DNA from: Gracilaria caudata
Lineage: Eukaryota; Rhodophyta; Florideophyceae; Gracilariales; Gracilariaceae
Assembly (NCBI GenBank): GCA_030374735.1
Contig: JASCIV010000630.1
Span: 1-15,546 of the forward strand
DNA: 15,546 bases
Direction of reading: 5' to 3'
The notes below the pieces were generated by a model. The model was not told where the DNA came from. It did not search any database and saw only the letters and a list, made by a program, of their open reading frames with translations. Below are positions 7,894 to 15,546 of the stretch, piece by piece; position 1 is the stretch's first letter, and every line of letters starts with the position of its first letter. The translations under genes and the position numbers were made by a program.

Positions 7894-9414
7894 ATGACAG
7901 ACCCGCCGCGTCGCGACATGTTTTCCTTTTTGAACCTCAACCCACTTCGTCTGTTACGTCGCGACAAGCTACGCCCCACCACCAACCCGCCCGAGTCCTC
8001 GCCACAACCGTCTTCCTCCGAACAGATCGATCAACTCAACACCAAGTTACGCGACTCACAGACTGCGCACAACGCCGTAGCGGCCGATTTCGACGCGCTC
8101 AAACAGCAACACGCGCAGACCGCCACTGAATTTGACGCGTTGCGAGAGAAAAACGCCGTGACAGTGGAACAGTTTGACGCACTTCAGGACGTTCACACCG
8201 CCGTGCTTGCCGAACTCGAGTCTTTGAAGAGTGCGCACGCCGAGAAGCTCTCGCAACTTGAATCACTCACCGCTACAAACGCTCAGACTGTGGCCAACAA
8301 CGCCGCGTTGAACGAACAGTTGTCGTCGCTGTCCAAGCAACACGAACAACAGAGTGCACAAATGTCGCAACTACAGGACGAGAACGTGCGACTGTCCGAG
8401 CTGTTGTCGCAGGTTCGCGCGCACCATGGCGCGTTGCAAAAGACGCTTGCGGCGCGCGAAGGCGCGTTGGCCGACCAAACGGCGGAGAGTGAACGACTGA
8501 GCGCCGCGTTGAAGGAGAAGGAGCAGCAATGTGAAGATGTGAAGGCTGACTTGGCGAAGGAGAGTGAGTTGTTGGCTGCGGCTAACACCAAGTTGTCGGA
8601 GGCGAACGCCGCTAACGAGGCGCTCACCACGCAGTTGCAGGAACAAACGGCGCGTGCTGACGCGCTGCAGAAGGAACTGACGGATGAGAAGGAGGCTTTA
8701 GCGGAGAGTGATAAGCAACTGACCACGGAACGCGAGGCGCATGTGGTCACCAAAGGTGAACTGGAGGGGGAGACGAAGAAGCTACAGGAGACACAGGCTA
8801 CGTTGACGGAGAAGGAGGGCATGTTGAAGACGCTGGGTGAGGAGAAGGAGGCGCTGAACACGAAGCTGACGGAGGTGCAGTCGGAGCTGGACACGTCGCG
8901 AGGAGAATCGGAGACGCTGCGCGGTGAGGTAGGTGATAGGGAAACGAAGCTGGCCGCGAAGACGGCGGAGGGAGAACAGGCGATGAAGGAGGCGGGCGAG
9001 AGAGAGCTGGCGCTGAACGGGGAGAAGGACACGTTGCAAAAGTCATTGGACGAGCTCAAGGCGACGGAAGGTGAGCTGAGGGAGCAGCTGGAGAAGGTGG
9101 GCATGGAGAAGAGCGAGGTGGAGAAGGAGAGGGACGAGGGCCTGAAGGAACGCGATGAGCTGAAGGAGGAACTGCGACAGGCTAGGACGGAGCTGGAGGA
9201 CTGGATGCGTGAGATCAAGATGGCGGAGCAGGGCGCGGACGGAGATGGAGATGGCGGCGGCGCCGAGGTGGCGGACGGGCAGGCTGACGGTGGGGTCGAC
9301 ATGAACGGAGTGAGCGGCGAGGGCGTGGAGCAGGGCTTAGCTCCGCCCCCTGCGGCTGAGGAGGGCGTGGAGCAGGGGTTGGCTCCGCCCCCGGCGGCTG
9401 AGGAGGGCGCGTAG
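7894..9414 (+). CDS. long coiled-coil protein with acidic, repeat-bearing tail
   Basis: From ATG 7894 the frame gives 506 residues; a second ATG at 7918 (MFSFLNLNPLRLL) would give 498 and is equally credible. The frame is open further upstream, but only through CpG-dense sequence and without an ATG. Residues 1-40 are basic and proline-rich. From about residue 43 to 440 the protein is almost continuous heptad coiled coil, rich in E, K, L, A, Q and T. Residues 51-134 are built of six degenerate 14-residue units. The tail is glycine and aspartate-rich and ends in two copies of a 14-residue unit. There is no transmembrane segment and no catalytic motif. Such proteins are usually structural or tethering; I cannot name a family. 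The first third uses C-rich codons and the rest G-rich codons (CTG, GAG, AAG). AATAAA follows 145 bp after the stop. Confidence 0.85.
   Translation: MTDPPRRDMFSFLNLNPLRLLRRDKLRPTTNPPESSPQPSSSEQIDQLNTKLRDSQTAHNAVAADFDALKQQHAQTATEFDALREKNAVTVEQFDALQDVHTAVLAELESLKSAHAEKLSQLESLTATNAQTVANNAALNEQLSSLSKQHEQQSAQMSQLQDENVRLSELLSQVRAHHGALQKTLAAREGALADQTAESERLSAALKEKEQQCEDVKADLAKESELLAAANTKLSEANAANEALTTQLQEQTARADALQKELTDEKEALAESDKQLTTEREAHVVTKGELEGETKKLQETQATLTEKEGMLKTLGEEKEALNTKLTEVQSELDTSRGESETLRGEVGDRETKLAAKTAEGEQAMKEAGERELALNGEKDTLQKSLDELKATEGELREQLEKVGMEKSEVEKERDEGLKERDELKEELRQARTELEDWMREIKMAEQGADGDGDGGGAEVADGQADGGVDMNGVSGEGVEQGLAPPPAAEEGVEQGLAPPPAAEEGA
8044..8295 (+). repeat. six degenerate 42-bp (14-residue) repeats in the coiled coil
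   Basis: Within the coiled-coil CDS the protein repeats every 14 residues, exactly two heptads. The best units begin DFDALKQQHA, EFDALREKNA, QFDALQDVHT, ELESLKSAHA and QLESLTATNA, with a weaker one before them. The pattern is roughly x-F/L-D/E-A/S-L-x-x-x-H/N-A-x-T/K-x-x. It suggests growth by tandem duplication of a two-heptad block. Confidence 0.8.
9319..9402 (+). repeat. 42-bp tandem repeat (2 copies) at the C-terminus of the coiled-coil gene
   Basis: Two adjacent 42-bp units encode the same 14 residues, EGVEQGLAPPPAAE. They differ only at synonymous third-position or leucine codons (GGC/GGG, TTA/TTG, CCT/CCG). A third unit starts (GAG GGC G) and then meets the stop codon, so the gene's end lies inside the array. 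Copy number could vary between strains. Confidence 0.9.
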
Positions 9415-9558
9415 TGCGAGGGCAATTGCAATTGCTCGGCCCATTTGTTTGATAGTTTTAGAATTGTGTTCATTTTATATTTTTTTATTTGTCGCATGTT
9501 AGCTCTATAAGATACCAGCTGTCTTTGTTTTGTTCGAAGGTTCAGTTCTTCCGCTTGC

Positions 9559-9564
9559 AATAAA
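9559..9564 (+). terminator. AATAAA polyadenylation signal of the coiled-coil gene
   Basis: A canonical AATAAA lies 145 bp after the stop codon, in an AT-rich stretch where the coding composition has ended. This is a reasonable 3' UTR length. Confidence 0.55.
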
Positions 9565-10930
9565 ATACGAACGGTGGTCAAAAACTGAGACCAGAATCTC
9601 GATCCAAGCAAATTCTTTTTATTTTCGAGGGGCATACCCAGAAATATTATTTCGGAGTTCAGTAAGCTCCCTACCCAATAGAAATTTTCTAAAGAAATCT
9701 AAAATCTAACAATACCGAATGTACCGCTCTCTCCGGGAGTGCCCATTCAAGGCAAGCTGCCTATTCTTCGCGTCCAAAGGCGATTATGGCTTTCGGTTTT
9801 GCCCCCAAACGCTTGCGACTCCGCGCTTTTGTAAGCACGATACACAACTGATTACACCCGATTACCCACTTTTGCCTGCGTTTTAATCCGCTTTACAGAG
9901 CTCTTTACCAACCGCGGGATACCATGAACCTCGAATTTCTGGACATTAGGCAAAATTCTGCAAACGTCCAAAAATAAGTCAATAACGCACGTACCCCACA
10001 AAAAGCGCGCGCATAATATATCAAACATCAACAAATTACAAATTGCTGATCACCACATCCTCGAAGTACCGTAGACAAAGAGCTCCATTGCGAAAAAAAA
10101 AGTAATCATTCAGGACAAATGTCCAAAAGGCCTACAAGCAGTGTTCATGTGACTGCACGCTTATCTGCAAAAAACCAAGATGTTGTCTAGAAAAATTAAA
10201 GCAAAACCTTAAAACCGATCACAAAAGCCGTACAACTTAAAGCGTTTCTGCGTAAACCGTATTAAGCAAATAAAGGCTGTTTTTTAACATAGACGTATTT
10301 CAAAATTTTTAATACATCGTCATAAGTTCTGTAAAAAAAGAATCTCTTTTACTTTAACGCCTCCAAGAGACAATGTTGAAGCAAACCATAAAGTTTATCA
10401 CATCTTACATATGAAAAATGCATGAACTTTAGAGTAATTATTAAATTTTGTAATAAATAAGAGTAATCTGAACCAGCATGTTATCTCTTACACTCCAAAC
10501 TCTTTTTCTTTTCTGTCTTAAACCTGTCTAGTACTAAGAACCACACTGTACACAAATTTTTGACACAAATTATTTGCACATATTGCAAACAATTTACAGT
10601 CTTCTAGGTCGTTTCACACTGTTTCACAGTTAATCTTTTAGCTCTTCCTGTTAGTTCAGTAAAATAACGAAAAAAAGGTATTTTTAGCTATACAATAATA
10701 ATTTAATTCATTATAATATAATAACACCCCTTCAACCATTCTTAATATCAAATATAATAAACTGTGAACGCAGTAGAAAAATTGGTTTAAGTACTTTCGT
10801 AAATTTCAAGATTATAGCTTTTGTTATTTCACGCTAGAAAAGACTCCCATATTTATGTTTTTAAAGCAGAGTAATTGCATTTTCTCGTGCACAATTGGCA
10901 TGTTTCTCAACTTCCTAAATGATTGTGTAA
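9565..10930. other. AT-rich gene-free region
   Basis: This stretch is strongly AT-rich, with many A and T runs, and contrasts sharply with the GC-rich coiled-coil gene before it and the GC-rich retrotransposon after it. No frame exceeds about 60 codons. Further AATAAA motifs occur (for example 10269-10274), as expected by chance here. I found no tRNA, inverted repeat or element boundary. Confidence 0.6.
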
Positions 10931-11559
10931 TGCAGTGAGCCCTTCCAGGTGCATTGCTGGTGGCACTCTGCCACGTGGACCAAGTTGGTATTTTACTACT
11001 TAGTTTAATACTCGATGGTTAATTTGTAATATTTAGTTAATTAGGTGCACCTCCCTGTGCACCTCCAGTTCGCCACGTGGCTGTAATGCCACGGTGGCAA
11101 GGGGAGGGCGACGCTTACCTCATATAGGTCACCGCGAAGGCGTCGCCACCCCCCTCGATAAGTATTTCACACTAAGGTTTCTAGTGTCGACCTTTGGGAT
11201 AACCAGTACCTCTCGGGTTTTTCTAGCATGCCGTGCGCCTGCCACCACACCTACCAAGTGGTACAGATAAGCCAGCCGGCTATCTCGCACCTCACCGTGA
11301 TTGGTACTTCTCACACCTCTCAGGTATCCCTTCTACACCTTCTAGGTTTAGCTTTCCGCGCGCTCTCTAGCCAAGCGACCACCGAAAACCATTTGGATTG
11401 TAGCTCGCTGCTACTATATCACATTTTTTTCTCCCGACCTAGACTTTGTGGTTTACCAATCTGGTTTGAAGATTCAGAAAGGAAGGAAGTGGAATCGATT
11501 ACCTCTAAGGTTTGCGAAGATCACTGGAAAGCGATTGGGCTAATCATCAGTTTACCAAT
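10931..11559 (+). other. putative leader or LTR region of the retrotransposon relic
   Basis: This lies between the AT desert and the gag start. It opens with clustered short palindromes: GTGGCA-ctc-TGCCAC at 10960-10974, CCACGTGG at 10971-10978 and again inside GCCACGTGGC at 11072-11081, and GTGCACCTCC twice at 11045-11066. A TATA-like CATATAGG lies near 11120. A 123-codon frame at 11228-11599 has no recognisable domain and overlaps the gag start. An LTR would be expected here, but its partner is not in the window, and I could not identify LTR ends or a primer-binding site. Confidence 0.35.
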
Positions 11560-13694
11560 ATGGGTAAGAATTCCGTACCTAGACGAACCCAAAGGGTAGT
11601 GGGCCGAGAGAAGGGCGTAAGCTCCTCTTTGGCGCGCGTGGACCCCTTCTGAAGAACCCGGAGGAATTACTCCGCGAACGCTCCGTTACGATTCAGGCCG
11701 AAGGAGGGGAGCAGACGGCAGAGGTTGCCGCTTCCCCGGCTACCAATGTGGCGGACGCCGATATCCCGGTCGTGACGGGAGGCGCCACATCTGACCGAAG
11801 GGTAACGTCCGACGACGCCCGGGATACCCGAGTGGTTGTTCCGAAATTGGATGTTGACTCAATTACCGATTTGGTAATTGGGCGGGCTGTGCACGTGCTC
11901 GCCGACCAAGCACCCGCGTTCGTGTGCCAATACCTCGAGCGGGATGCCCGGGATTACATTGACCAAATGGTGCAGGATTCCTTACAGGAGCATCGTCAAG
12001 AGCTTCTGCAGGAGCCGCGAACCGCCTCGGTAAGGTCTTCCTCCGCGCGAGACAACCCACAGGTGCTCACCTTAGAGAATAATCTCCACCCTAACCTTCC
12101 AATCACCAAATTGGTGAGAAACCCATCGACCAGTCCGGGCAAGGGCAGACCCTCGTGGTGACGAGGGCCCGAAGATTGTATATCTCCCGGAATCCATTGG
12201 TAGATCCGCACGGGGACCAGGTGCTGGTGACCCCGGTGGAAGTGGTAGTTCGTCGAGCTCAGAGGACGAGCGGCGACGAAGACCAAAAGGTAAGAAGAAA
12301 CCTAAGGAGGTGAATGGGAAGGGTCATCGGTCGGACCCCGACTCCTCAGACTCAGATACCGAGACGCAACTCACGAGTGACGATGACCGGAACGGTTCGC
12401 GGAAATGCTGGAAGGATTCCCGACACAAGAAGGGAAAGTTAAACCGCAAGGGTAAAACCAAACGGTACGACTTGTCGGAGTCAGACTCCGACAGTGACGC
12501 CGACCTACAGGTGATACAACCGCGTAATGATCTTTTCACAAAAGCGGTTGACTACAGAACCTACAGGTTGGAGAAACGGTCTTCAAAGTATACCGGTTCG
12601 GTTGCACAGAAGATCACTAAGCAGCACAAGCGGCTTAGTTTTCAAATGGGGAATACTACCTTTTCAGGTGACGACCCCATCGCGATTATACACTTTCTGA
12701 GGAGGTTTAAAATCGCATGTGACCAGAATGGATTCTCATAGGGTGCAGCCATGTGGCTCTTCCAATTCTATATTAAAGTTCAAGCCGCCACCCTACTGAA
12801 CAGTAGGATGGAAGGCAATACCATGGCAGTGACGAAGAGAAGGCGGAGATATTGAAGACATACCCGGCAGTGGTTTACTACCTCTTAGAGACATACCCTA
12901 CCGATGAGGTGATCCAGGCGGCTTATGCGGAAGTCCTCGCATACCAACAACGGGCAGGACAGACCGAAACGGAGTTCGCTACATCGCTATTCGCACTGGC
13001 GTCCCGATGCGGTAACGTTTTTGTCATCACGAGGTTGAAGTCGATGTTGGCCGACAACATCGACTCGTCGATACGGGCGCAGGTGAGCCCTATAAACATC
13101 GAATCTGGGCGATATATGGCCGATCAATGGCCGAAAGAAGGCCTTATTCGCCGAAAATTTGTGAGAACCTGTAACTCGTGTACAGAAATACATTTGTTCT
13201 TGGACTTCGGCCATGTTTTCGCCATATCTCGGCCATATTCTGTCCATATGAACTGGAGGAGAGCTTGTTGAGGTACACGAGTTACGCGTTCTCACAAATT
13301 TTCGGCGAATAAGGCCGTCTTTCGGCCATTGGTCGGCCATATATCGCCCAGATTCGATGTTCATAGGGTGAGGAATACCTCACCTCTCACCGAAAGGCGG
13401 ATTATAACAGACTATTCAGGTACGCGCAGGCAATAAGCGACACATACCGAGCCGGTCGAAAGCCTTCAGGCTCCGCTAGCAGACCTTCGAAGGTGACGGA
13501 TAAGAAGAAATCGAAACAGAGGACCTTGGAGGTTGAGTTTTCGACCTCTTCTGAGGATGGCGCCCCAAGCGCTATACCAACTTTTACAGGGGTGAATCAC
13601 ATAAGAGCAGGGAACAGGGAGGTCCCGGCCACGCCGTCGTCCAATTGGTCGTCGACGACGGGGACTAGAGCCCCGTTAACGTCTACGCCGTCCA
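11560..13694 (+). pseudogene. decayed LTR-retrotransposon gag, interrupted by a MITE and cut by a DNA transposon
   Basis: A gag-like frame can be followed from ATG 11560 (MGKNSVPRRTQRVVG) in broken pieces. Breaks seen: a frame change near 11,645; another near 12,140; an in-frame TAG at 12738-12740; a frame change near 12,825; a MITE at 13088-13368; a frame change near 13,395; and truncation at 13695. After a variable N-terminal part comes a low-complexity acidic and basic hinge (SDSD and KKGKLNRKGK stretches, 12,300-12,500). Then follows the conserved gag core, recognisable from FSGDDPIAIIHFLRRFKIAC, a downstream AMWLFQF motif and an AYQQRAGQTETEFATSLF segment. This resembles the retrotransposon gag fold of Ty3 or copia-type elements. 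No CCHC zinc knuckle, protease or reverse transcriptase lies in the window. The element is clearly dead. Its class cannot be fixed from gag alone. Confidence 0.75.
13088..13368. mobile_element. 281-bp MITE with 96-bp terminal inverted repeats
   Basis: The left arm (13088-13183) and right arm (13273-13368) are reverse complements with 5 mismatches in 96 positions, around an 89-bp centre. Both ends begin CCCTAT. The flanks carry TGAG on each side (13084-13087 and 13369-13372), consistent with a 4-bp target duplication. The motif ATGGCCGA and its variants recur in both arms and the centre and could be transposase-binding sites. The element has no coding capacity; frames crossing it merely read into it. 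Removing it together with one TGAG (285 bp) rejoins the gag frame in phase. An alternative reading is a TA duplication with ends starting at TRAACA. The ends match the left end of the neighbouring transposon at 13695. Confidence 0.9.
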
Positions 13695-14240
13695 CCCTAT
13701 GAACAGTGATTCTGGACAAAATATGGCCGATATTGTGCCTCAATTAATTCCAAAAATTATATTGGGCATCGAAATACTGGCCATGCCTGGCCATCTAGCT
13801 TGAGGGAAAATGAGGAGCTCTTATCAAGGCATCATAATATGGTCAGTTTTAGGACAAAATCTTTCTGCTGTTCTATAAATGGGAAAAATATAGATTGTTT
13901 ACCCTTCCTATTGGGTCAATTCAAAACAAGGGTTTTATTTAGAACAAGTAGACAAACGTTGTCTCAACGAGATATTGAAGCAACCCTGTAACACACAATT
14001 CCATGTACGATAAGCGACAACCATCTGCATCGAATCACTCTAGTGTAAACCTCTCTACCACGTTCATGTAGTCTCTTGCCACCATTCAACTTCAATGGAG
14101 TTTGATTTCTACAACAATATGATGTCAAACGAGGGCGCCACGTCTTTATCACAGAGCGCCAATTCACGGCGGAGACAACCGAAACAACCGTGCAGTGTCT
14201 CCACCGTAAGACCTCTGCATCCAAGAGCGACCTGGGTCTC

Positions 14241-14248
14241 TATATAAA
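14241..14248 (+). promoter_or_regulatory. TATA box of the transposase gene
   Basis: TATATAAA lies 66 bp before the transposase ATG at 14307, a good distance for a core promoter with a short 5' UTR of about 35-40 bp. Confidence 0.6.
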
Positions 14249-14306
14249 GCAAAGTAGCAACAAAAAAGAAACAAACTTTGACGGCAACCAAAGAAGTAAG
14301 TGCATC

Positions 14307-15546
14307 ATGCCCCTTTCAATGCGTCGGCAAGCAGCTCTTGAGAAGCGAGGCCGTATTCGAGACCGCAAAGTTGCTGATCAACGTCTTTCTGCTCTGAATC
14401 TTCTCCGCAAACAGAAAACAACTTCGTACATTATCGCCCAGACAGGAATCAGTAGAACTTTGCTGTATCGAATACGCACAGCGATGGAGAACAAGGAAAA
14501 CGACGCAATGACCAAATTGCTGAATCCAGAGGACAATCGCCCCGGCCGGAAACCCATACTGTCAGAAGATGAGAATCAACTCATCATCAGCAAGATGAAG
14601 CAGGAATCTACTCGTGGGTTCGCACTGAATGTTCAGACAGCCAAGCAAATGATGGGATCGTTGGCCACCGATGGACGTCCCCGTTTCAAGAATGGCGTGC
14701 CCAGTGATGACTTCATCAGGTCCTGGAGGGCGAAGAACCGTGATATTACTTTTCGTAATGCAGAGCAGAAACATGATCTCAAACTACGAGCCGAGAATCC
14801 GAGGCACGTCGAAAGTTATGCAGAATGCCTTCGCGCCGTGCTCGACTTCAAACCCGGCCTCTTTGACAGTCCAAACAACGTCTGGAATATTGAAGAGACG
14901 AAAGTCGATCCGCAATTCGGCAAGCGTGTGAAGCTCTTCACCGGTTCGGACGCTCATCATGGAGGATATCAGTCGACGCCAATTGGAAACGGCTCTGGGC
15001 GTCACGTTACTTCTGTTTTCGCTGTGTCAGCTTCTGGTCTGAAAGCGCCCCCAGTTTTCATCGTGGAGGGAAAGAATGTCATGTCCAACTGGACGTTGCC
15101 GCTAGACAAGCACGTGTACCGCTGCGAAGATGGTACCCCTCATCGTCTTTGTTCGGCTGACTGGATTCCTGGCGATACACTCATTCTGACTTCCCCAAAT
15201 GGTTCTGTCACGAAGGAGATTCTCCCCTATATTATCGAACACTTTCAGCGGTTCGTTCGCAAACACGTTGCTCCTGGTCAGACGGTTCTCCTTCTGTTGG
15301 ACGGCCATTCTTCTCGAAAGGGTACCCTATGGCTCGATGTCTGCATGCAGTATAATGTTGAGGTCGTCCAGAGCCCTGCGAATACGAGCCACTTTCTGCA
15401 GCCTGTTGACCAGAAGGTCAACAAAAAGTTCAAGACTACCGTGCGTAGCGTTCGGGATGAGCTGATGGCGATAGCTCCATTGCCGTTGACCTCTATCGGT
15501 ACGAAGCTCATGCTGGGAGTCAGTGGCTGGGAAAGCATTACTTCCA
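14307..15546 (+). CDS. DDE_1-superfamily (pogo/Tigger/Fot1-like) transposase, 3'-truncated by the window
   Basis: The frame is open without a stop for 413 codons from ATG 14307 to the window's end. Residues 20-55 contain a helix-turn-helix (around IIAQTGISRTLLYRIRTAM). A second CENP-B-type helix-turn-helix follows near residues 125-155 (GVPSDDFIRSWRAKNRDITF). The catalytic domain begins near residue 190. Expected catalytic positions are NIEET (residues 194-198), LLLLDGHSSR (D332) and SHFLQPVDQK (D368). The second and third acidic residues are 35 apart, as in pogo-like enzymes. At the first position the family normally has an aspartate (N-x-D-E); here it is E196. The spacing from the first to the second acidic residue, about 135, is longer than I would expect. 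Function: DNA binding at the element's ends and cut-and-paste transposition in the nucleus. No frameshift is visible, so the copy is young or under selection, but activity is doubtful because of E196. Confidence 0.88.
   Translation, partial: MPLSMRRQAALEKRGRIRDRKVADQRLSALNLLRKQKTTSYIIAQTGISRTLLYRIRTAMENKENDAMTKLLNPEDNRPGRKPILSEDENQLIISKMKQESTRGFALNVQTAKQMMGSLATDGRPRFKNGVPSDDFIRSWRAKNRDITFRNAEQKHDLKLRAENPRHVESYAECLRAVLDFKPGLFDSPNNVWNIEETKVDPQFGKRVKLFTGSDAHHGGYQSTPIGNGSGRHVTSVFAVSASGLKAPPVFIVEGKNVMSNWTLPLDKHVYRCEDGTPHRLCSADWIPGDTLILTSPNGSVTKEILPYIIEHFQRFVRKHVAPGQTVLLLLDGHSSRKGTLWLDVCMQYNVEVVQSPANTSHFLQPVDQKVNKKFKTTVRSVRDELMAIAPLPLTSIGTKLMLGVSGWESITS

Larger units (their letters stand above)
13695..15546 (+). 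mobile_element. DNA transposon with DDE_1 transposase, left end and body (right end outside window)
   Basis: The left end is set by CCCTATGAACA at 13695, exactly where the gag relic stops. Its first 36 bp match the MITE right end at 30 of 36 positions. GGACAAAATATGGCCGA (13714-13730) matches a motif in the MITE centre (13229-13245, opposite strand) at 16 of 17 positions. Subterminal GGCCAT copies follow near 13,780-13,795. About 610 bp of non-coding leader precede a TATA box and a transposase gene that runs past the right edge. The other terminal repeat and the flanking duplication cannot be seen. Confidence 0.75.

Noticed and set aside
8283..9635. 450-codon minus-strand frame opposite the coiled-coil gene
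   Set aside because: It is a serine, cysteine and alanine-rich mirror of GAG/AAG/CTG codons, which give no stops on the other strand. The plus-strand frame has clear heptads and repeats.
12473..12493. Near-perfect palindrome TGTCGGAGTC-A-GACTCCGACA
   Set aside because: It falls in the serine-aspartate repeat coding part of gag, where alternating Ser and Asp codons create it by chance.
12852..13364. Plus- and minus-strand frames with similar peptides across the MITE
   Set aside because: The shared peptide arises because the two MITE arms are inverted repeats read from either side. It is not a gene.

Overview
This looks like nuclear DNA of a eukaryote with few introns. There are no bacterial operons or ribosome-binding sites. 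Genes stand alone, are widely spaced and lie on both strands. Two coding regions have TATA-like boxes upstream, one has an AATAAA downstream, and two kinds of eukaryotic transposon are present. The intron-poor genes, the secreted von Willebrand A protein, the style of the gag protein and the DDE_1 transposase suggest a florideophyte red alga, or less likely an oomycete. That placement is a guess from memory of these families, not a result.

Layout. (1) 1-2,000: a possible C-terminal fragment at the left edge, then a minus-strand gene for a seven-bladed WD40 propeller with a helical tail, broken by one frameshift. (2) 3,477-4,550, minus strand: an intact secreted vWA-domain protein with a TATA-like box. 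(3) 5,498-5,674: two small relics of a WD40 paralogue lying head to head in opposite orientations. (4) 5,700-9,560: non-coding sequence that grades into a very CpG-dense block, then an intact plus-strand gene for a roughly 500-residue coiled-coil protein with internal 14-residue repeats. (5) 9,565-10,930: an AT-rich desert. (6) 10,930-15,546: a nest of mobile elements.

The nest is the most interesting part. A decayed retrotransposon gag reading frame (11,560-13,694) carries several frameshifts and a stop codon. A 281-bp MITE with 96-bp terminal inverted repeats interrupts it at 13,088-13,368. It is cut off at 13,695 by the left end of a DNA transposon whose DDE_1 (pogo/Tigger-like) transposase runs open from 14,307 past the right edge. 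The first 36 bp of that transposon match the MITE end at 30 of 36 positions, and an internal motif is shared too. The two therefore appear to belong to one family, with the larger element the likely type of autonomous partner. In the transposase, glutamate stands where the first catalytic aspartate of the family is expected.

The host genes show no sign of working together. The window reads as three independent host genes, gene debris and a transposon-rich flank.
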